NCBI GenBank assembly: GCA_021809225.1
Contig: JAKBAL010000032.1
Span: 1 to 10,830, forward strand
Direction of reading: 5' to 3'
Length of the DNA: 10,830 bases
From: Pseudomonadota bacterium
GTDB taxonomy: Bacteria; Pseudomonadota; Alphaproteobacteria; UBA9655
A program made the translations under genes and the position numbers. Shown one piece after another: positions 5,634-10,830 of the stretch (positions are counted from its first letter, which is position 1; every line of letters starts with the position of its first letter). Below the pieces are notes generated by a model. The model searched no databases. It was not told the DNA's origin and was given only the letters and a program-made list of their open reading frames with translations.

Positions 5634-7145
5634 ATGCATGATGTGGGGGCTGCTTGGCTTATGACGTCGTTGACGAGCAAACCTCTGTTGGTGGCCTTGG
5701 TTCAGGCGATGAGTTCCCTTTCTATCTTTTTATTGGCCTTACCAGCGGGTGCATTTGCTGACATTATCGATCGGCGGATCTACCTTATTTTTTTACAAAC
5801 TTATATGATGATCATCGCTGGGATACTTGCAGTTGTTACTTTTTTAGGAGACATGTCTCCCAATTTATTATTATTTCTGACGTTCTGTCTTGGTGCAGGA
5901 AATGCTCTGAGTGCGCCTACATGGCTGGCGCTCATGTCAGAGCTTGTTCCTCCTAAACATTTGTCCTCCGCAGTGACACTTATTGGCGTTAACATAAATC
6001 TTTCGCGTGCTATCGGCCCAGCCCTGGGGGGTGTTATCATTGCGGCAGCAGGACCTGCGGCCGTGTTTGCTATCAATGCTCTTTCCTTTTTTGGAATTAT
6101 TATCTCTCTTTTTAGTTGGAAGAGTGCACCAAAAGAAAGTTCCTTACCTGCTGAACGATTGTTGGGTGCTATGCGCGCAAGTATTCGTTATGTGAGAGGT
6201 TCTCCCGCACTTCAAACCCTCTTACTCAAGTCATGTGCTTTTTTTGGATTCGCGAGTGGTGTTTGGGCGTTGCTTCCTTTAGTCGCTCGTACTCAATTAC
6301 ATGTCGGTCCCATGGGTTATGGTATTTTATTTGCATGTCTTGGCGTAGGCGCTGTTATTGGAGCTGTAATCCTCCCAAAATTGCGTGAATATCTTAATTG
6401 TGATCAATTGATATTCATGGGGGGCATCGGTTTTTCTTTGACAGCTTTTACCATGGCTCTTAGTAAAGGTTTTTATTTTGCTTGTGGCGCTATGGTCCTT
6501 GGAGGGGTGGCATGGACAGCAGTGTTAGCAACACTAACGACACTTATCCAACAAGTTGTTTCTTCTTGGGTTCGAGCTCGTGCCATATCCGTATTTTTAG
6601 CAATCTTTTTCGGAGGAATGGCAGCGGGAAGCGTTTTATGGGGATGGCTAGCTTCTCACTTGACGATTTCAATATCACTTCTCCTATCGGCGATTGGCTT
6701 AATTATTGCAAACTTTCTAACTTATGCTTTTACTTCAGGACAAAAATTAATTCTTGATCAAACACCTTCAGGTCGTATGCCGGCTCCTGTTATTGAAGAC
6801 CCCCCTCGATACGAGGAGGGCCCTGTTCTGGTTATTATTGAGTATTACGTAAATCGAGATCAAATCGAAAATTTTTCATGCGTCATGAAGAGTTTGAGAC
6901 GTATCCGTATGCGAGATGGAGCTTTCTTTTGGAACCTATTCCAAGATATTGAAGATCGAAAAAAATTTATTGAATGCTATATGATTGAATCTTGGCTGGA
7001 ACACTTGCGTCAACATGAAAGGATGTCAGTTTCCGATCATGAAGTCATCGAAAAGGCTGGTTCATTTCATGAAGGCAAGGAGCCACCGCGTGTATTCCAT
7101 TTTGTTGCTCGCGAATTACCAAGAAAGCGAAAAAAAAGGAATTAA
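5634..7145 (+). CDS. MFS exporter, MFS_3 (EntS-like) type with C-terminal ABM-like domain; start displaced by upstream TGA
   Basis: A 503-residue open frame encoding most of a major facilitator superfamily drug/siderophore-type exporter of the MFS_3 (former DUF894) group. The membrane part runs to about residue 375, with family features DVGAAWLMTSL, PAGAFADIIDRR (the loop 2-3 motif) and NALSAPTWLALMSELVP. From about residue 396 (GPVLVIIEYYVNRDQIENF) to 495 there is a soluble antibiotic-monooxygenase-like domain with SWLEHLRQHERMS and FHEGKEPPRVFHFVAREL, as in full-length relatives. The native start is at 5532; if translation begins at 5634 the protein lacks about 33 residues and the first half of helix 1. 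ATG 5634 follows the TGA directly and has AGGGA at 5624-5628, so reinitiation is possible. Substrate unknown. The gene ends in a 4-bp convergent overlap with the hydrolase gene. Confidence 0.85.
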   Translation: MHDVGAAWLMTSLTSKPLLVALVQAMSSLSIFLLALPAGAFADIIDRRIYLIFLQTYMMIIAGILAVVTFLGDMSPNLLLFLTFCLGAGNALSAPTWLALMSELVPPKHLSSAVTLIGVNINLSRAIGPALGGVIIAAAGPAAVFAINALSFFGIIISLFSWKSAPKESSLPAERLLGAMRASIRYVRGSPALQTLLLKSCAFFGFASGVWALLPLVARTQLHVGPMGYGILFACLGVGAVIGAVILPKLREYLNCDQLIFMGGIGFSLTAFTMALSKGFYFACGAMVLGGVAWTAVLATLTTLIQQVVSSWVRARAISVFLAIFFGGMAAGSVLWGWLASHLTISISLLLSAIGLIIANFLTYAFTSGQKLILDQTPSGRMPAPVIEDPPRYEEGPVLVIIEYYVNRDQIENFSCVMKSLRRIRMRDGAFFWNLFQDIEDRKKFIECYMIESWLEHLRQHERMSVSDHEVIEKAGSFHEGKEPPRVFHFVARELPRKRKKRN

Positions 7146-8356
7146 GAACTTCCCAAGTAAAGATCCAAAAACTTTAAGTTTGTTTTTAAGGGAAGTCTGG
7201 TTTCAGCATTGTGTAAGACAATAATGCCGACCTTATGTTCGGGCAGAAAAAAAATCATATTATGAAAGCCACCCACCCAGCCACCATGAAAAAAGATACG
7301 TTGGCCAGCGTAATCCATCCAGCGCCAGCCCAAAGCATATCCCGTATTTTCGACGTGTTGTTTAGTTTCTTCTTTCAGCCATCCCGGAGGACGATCCTCT
7401 GTAATTTGAGAGGTGTGTAAAAGACGTAAGGTATCTGCGTTTAATACGTGAGGGAAGCCTCCAAGATGAGCCTGAAGAAAGGGAATGAGGTCTTCCATAG
7501 ATGCATTGATCCCGCCTGAGGGTGCAATTACATTGTATGCTTGAGAAAATTCTTTACGGGGCAATATTTTTTTCTTTTCATTCTTAATGTGAGGGTAAGC
7601 ACGGTTGGAGGATTCTTTGAGAGGCTGAAATCCTATGCTGACTAAGGACATTTTTAAGGGTTTAAAAAGGTTATCTTGTAAAAGCTTTTCAAAAGGCTGT
7701 TTCATAGCAGACACCAACACATCTTCTATCAGTGCAAACATGACATTGTGGTAATCAAAATGTTGACCGGGTTGCGCGTCGAGCGGGGTTTTTTGAGCTT
7801 TTTCAAAAATTTTATCTCGTTTAGTAAAGGATTCAACGAGAGCATTGAAGCCTTTTCTCGGGACTCCGCTAGTGTGGCTCAAAAGATGTTTAAGAAGCAA
7901 CGGTTGTTCTTGACCTTGAAGCTTGAAATCTTTGAGATAATTTGAAACGGGGGTTTCAATAGAAAGCTTTTGTTGGTTTTGGAGAATTCCCACTAAAGTT
8001 GCTGTTAAAGGCTTAGAAACCGAGCCTAATTGAAAGAGGGTTTTTTCTGTTAAGCGCTCAGGCTTTCCAGATTTCTGCACACCATAAGCTTTAAGAAAAT
8101 AAACATCCTTAGGACCAACAATGGCAACCACGCAACCTGGGGCTTTGGTTTTCTTTAAAAAGGAAATGATGAAATCATTTAAAGCTGGCGTGATGCTTTG
8201 TATTTTTTCTTGTGTTAGGGGGGGAGTAGACTTTTGAGCAAAAACGCCCTGGCAATAGAAAGAAATAAGAAAAAAAACGGGGAGAAAAAAAAAGATTCTT
8301 TGTTTTATAGAGCTCTTTTTTTGTGCAAATAAGGGAAGAAAAACATCTGAAGCCAC
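7142..8356 (-). CDS. Secreted serine hydrolase, beta-lactamase/S12 family
   Basis: A 404-residue exported serine hydrolase of the class C beta-lactamase/DD-peptidase fold (PF00144). The start is GTG (8354-8356) with AAGGA at a good distance; no alternative ATG precedes the signal sequence. After a long basic N-region comes a hydrophobic core (about 21-35) and a plausible cleavage site VFA-Q after residue 40. Catalytic elements are the SxxK motif Ser112-Val-Ser-Lys115, the Tyr202-His-Asn204 (YxN) motif, and His357-Gly-Gly359 in place of the KTG triad. HxG at the third motif is common in esterase and peptidase-like S12 members, so a true AmpC cephalosporinase is less likely than a peptidase or esterase. 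The protein probably acts in the periplasm. Its stop overlaps the convergent transporter stop, and no terminator is visible between them. Confidence 0.9.
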   Translation of the reverse strand: MASDVFLPLFAQKKSSIKQRIFFFLPVFFLISFYCQGVFAQKSTPPLTQEKIQSITPALNDFIISFLKKTKAPGCVVAIVGPKDVYFLKAYGVQKSGKPERLTEKTLFQLGSVSKPLTATLVGILQNQQKLSIETPVSNYLKDFKLQGQEQPLLLKHLLSHTSGVPRKGFNALVESFTKRDKIFEKAQKTPLDAQPGQHFDYHNVMFALIEDVLVSAMKQPFEKLLQDNLFKPLKMSLVSIGFQPLKESSNRAYPHIKNEKKKILPRKEFSQAYNVIAPSGGINASMEDLIPFLQAHLGGFPHVLNADTLRLLHTSQITEDRPPGWLKEETKQHVENTGYALGWRWMDYAGQRIFFHGGWVGGFHNMIFFLPEHKVGIIVLHNAETRLPLKTNLKFLDLYLGSS

Positions 8357-8507
8357 AGGTTATCCTTGCTATTCAAAATACATGTATAATTTTTAATGTC
8401 TGAATTTTAACGGGCCTCTCTTTGTTTTTCAATCTTTATGACATCTTTATATGTTCTTTTTTTAGGTGTTTTTTCTTTTTTACGTCAAGCTAAGGTTAAA
8501 GGAACAT

Positions 8508-8536
8508 TTGACTTACATATCTTTTTTATCTAAAAA
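8508..8536 (+). promoter_or_regulatory. Candidate sigma-70 promoter for the small secreted protein gene
   Basis: TTGACT at 8508-8513 matches the -35 consensus at five of six positions. TAAAAA at 8531-8536 matches the -10 at four of six, with a 17-bp spacer. Transcription would start about 65 bp before the ATG at 8609. The 252-bp region (8357-8608) is T-rich on this strand and must also hold the promoter of the divergent hydrolase gene, which I could not place with confidence. Confidence 0.4.
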
Positions 8537-8608
8537 ATAAGTAGAGCGTAACTTTGTATTCGTTATCTCTATTTTTGTTAATGTGTTTTAATATAAAGGT
8601 GTCTTACT

Positions 8609-9079
8609 ATGAAAATTTTAATATATAGTCTCTCAATTATCTCGTTTATGTTAAGCGTTCCCCTTTCTGCGATGGAAGAGGAAAAAGGGAGCTCTCTTCT
8701 GAGCAAAGCTCTAAAAATGGTGGAAAATGAACTTCAAGATGATCCCAAATGTCAAAAGATGGCACAAAAGATTATTCATAAAATTACTACTTACAATGAA
8801 GATATTAAATGGAATAAGGTATTCAAGCTTCAACAACAAGGGGATTTGGAACGGATAGAGCGCACTTCTCACTGTTTTGATAACATCTTGCAGCCACTAA
8901 TAGGGGAACTTTACCAGCTTAAAGCCGCAAGCGGTAAACGGGGTGAAGCAGAGTATGAAAGAGTTAGCAATGAACACGAGTATGTATCGTCTTGGTGTGA
9001 AAGAATAAATACTGCCTCTTCAGACGCGTTTATGGCCTCATTGTCGCTCGATCTAGGGTCTATAAGCTTATCTAACTAA
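8609..9079 (+). CDS. Small secreted helical protein of unknown family
   Basis: A 156-residue protein I do not recognise. It has a clear Sec signal peptide (MKILIYSLSIISFMLSVPLSA, cleavage likely after Ala21, before MEEEK). The mature part is charged and looks largely alpha-helical, with runs such as LLSKALKMVENELQDDPKCQKMAQKIIHKI (about 30-59) and LQPLIGELYQLKAASGKRGEAEYERV, and a Ser/Leu-rich C-terminus. Cysteines are at 48, 89 and 130. No membrane segment or known motif is seen after the signal. AAGG lies 9 nt before the ATG and a plausible promoter lies upstream. It stands alone, divergent from the hydrolase and convergent with eno. A periplasmic or exported role follows from the signal peptide only. 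Confidence 0.75.
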   Translation: MKILIYSLSIISFMLSVPLSAMEEEKGSSLLSKALKMVENELQDDPKCQKMAQKIIHKITTYNEDIKWNKVFKLQQQGDLERIERTSHCFDNILQPLIGELYQLKAASGKRGEAEYERVSNEHEYVSSWCERINTASSDAFMASLSLDLGSISLSN

Positions 9080-9094
9080 TTTCATAAAAAGAGT

Positions 9095-9138
9095 GGTTGT
9101 GCCCCCTTATATTTCATCATCTCATGGGGGCACACACC
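9095..9138 (-). terminator. Intrinsic terminator for kdsA-eno, possibly bidirectional
   Basis: GGTTGTGCCCCC (9095-9106) pairs with GGGGGCACACACC (9126-9138) in a 12-bp stem with one bulged C and a 19-nt loop. On the minus strand, four bases after the stem, come five T (9090-9086), the form of an intrinsic terminator downstream of eno. Outer bases AATTTCA (9078-9084) and TGAAATT (9139-9145) are also complementary. On the plus strand the hairpin follows the small secreted protein gene by about 16 bp but lacks a T-tract. Confidence 0.8.
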
Positions 9139-9154
9139 TGAAATTGTTAATAAC

Positions 9155-10830
<1,676 letters not shown>

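Noticed and set aside
7142..8356. Annotation as an AmpC cephalosporinase and resistance gene
   Set aside because: SxxK and YxN motifs are present, but the third motif is HGG and not KTG, as in many S12 peptidases and esterases. Beta-lactam hydrolysis cannot be claimed.

Overview
The window looks like chromosomal DNA from an alphaproteobacterium that is moderately AT-rich by eye. The core genes (metG, radA-cvpA, an mlaF-type ATPase, kdsA-eno) are of alphaproteobacterial kind. Between them lie secreted proteins of unknown family, a short non-autonomous mobile element and palindromic repeats. That mixture fits host-associated lineages such as Holosporales or Paracaedibacter-like bacteria, but this placement is inferred from gene style and not from a search.

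Layout from left to right. Positions 1-1043 (+) hold the 3' two thirds of metG. A palindromic repeat of about 116 bp (1043-1158) fills the gap to a convergent minus-strand operon. In transcription order that operon is an mlaF-like ABC ATPase (4027-3248), radA (3248-1872) and cvpA (1869-1168), with TAATG stop/start overlap and a 2-bp gap between genes. Upstream of mlaF is a leader with several competing stem-loops, then a 193-bp MITE (4138-4330). The MITE has 13-bp terminal inverted repeats, a perfect 9-bp flanking direct repeat and three internal hairpins. Next on the minus strand come an internally duplicated DUF1328 membrane protein (4716-4348) and a secreted protein with 12 cysteines (5341-4886).

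From 5532 on the plus strand lies an MFS exporter of the MFS_3/EntS type with a C-terminal monooxygenase-like domain. Its conserved first-helix Trp codon is replaced by TGA at 5631-5633, and an ATG follows at once. It converges with, and overlaps by 4 bp, a minus-strand secreted serine hydrolase of the beta-lactamase/S12 fold (8356-7142). A plus-strand small secreted protein of unknown family (8609-9079) follows the divergent promoter region. A strong hairpin terminator (9095-9138) separates it from the minus-strand kdsA-eno pair (10830-9155).

Functionally the genes cover translation (metG), DNA repair (radA), envelope lipid transport and LPS precursor synthesis (mlaF, kdsA), glycolysis (eno), efflux and envelope or secreted functions. 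I see no single multi-gene novel system. The strongest unexplained signals are the structured MITE, the in-frame UGA in the transporter, the palindrome after metG, and the two secreted proteins of unknown family. Gaps without genes are all under 330 bp: 4028-4347 (leader plus MITE), 4717-4885 (hairpin only), 5342-5531 (nothing firm beyond the ribosome binding sites) and 8357-8608 (promoters). I see no tRNA, rRNA or CRISPR.
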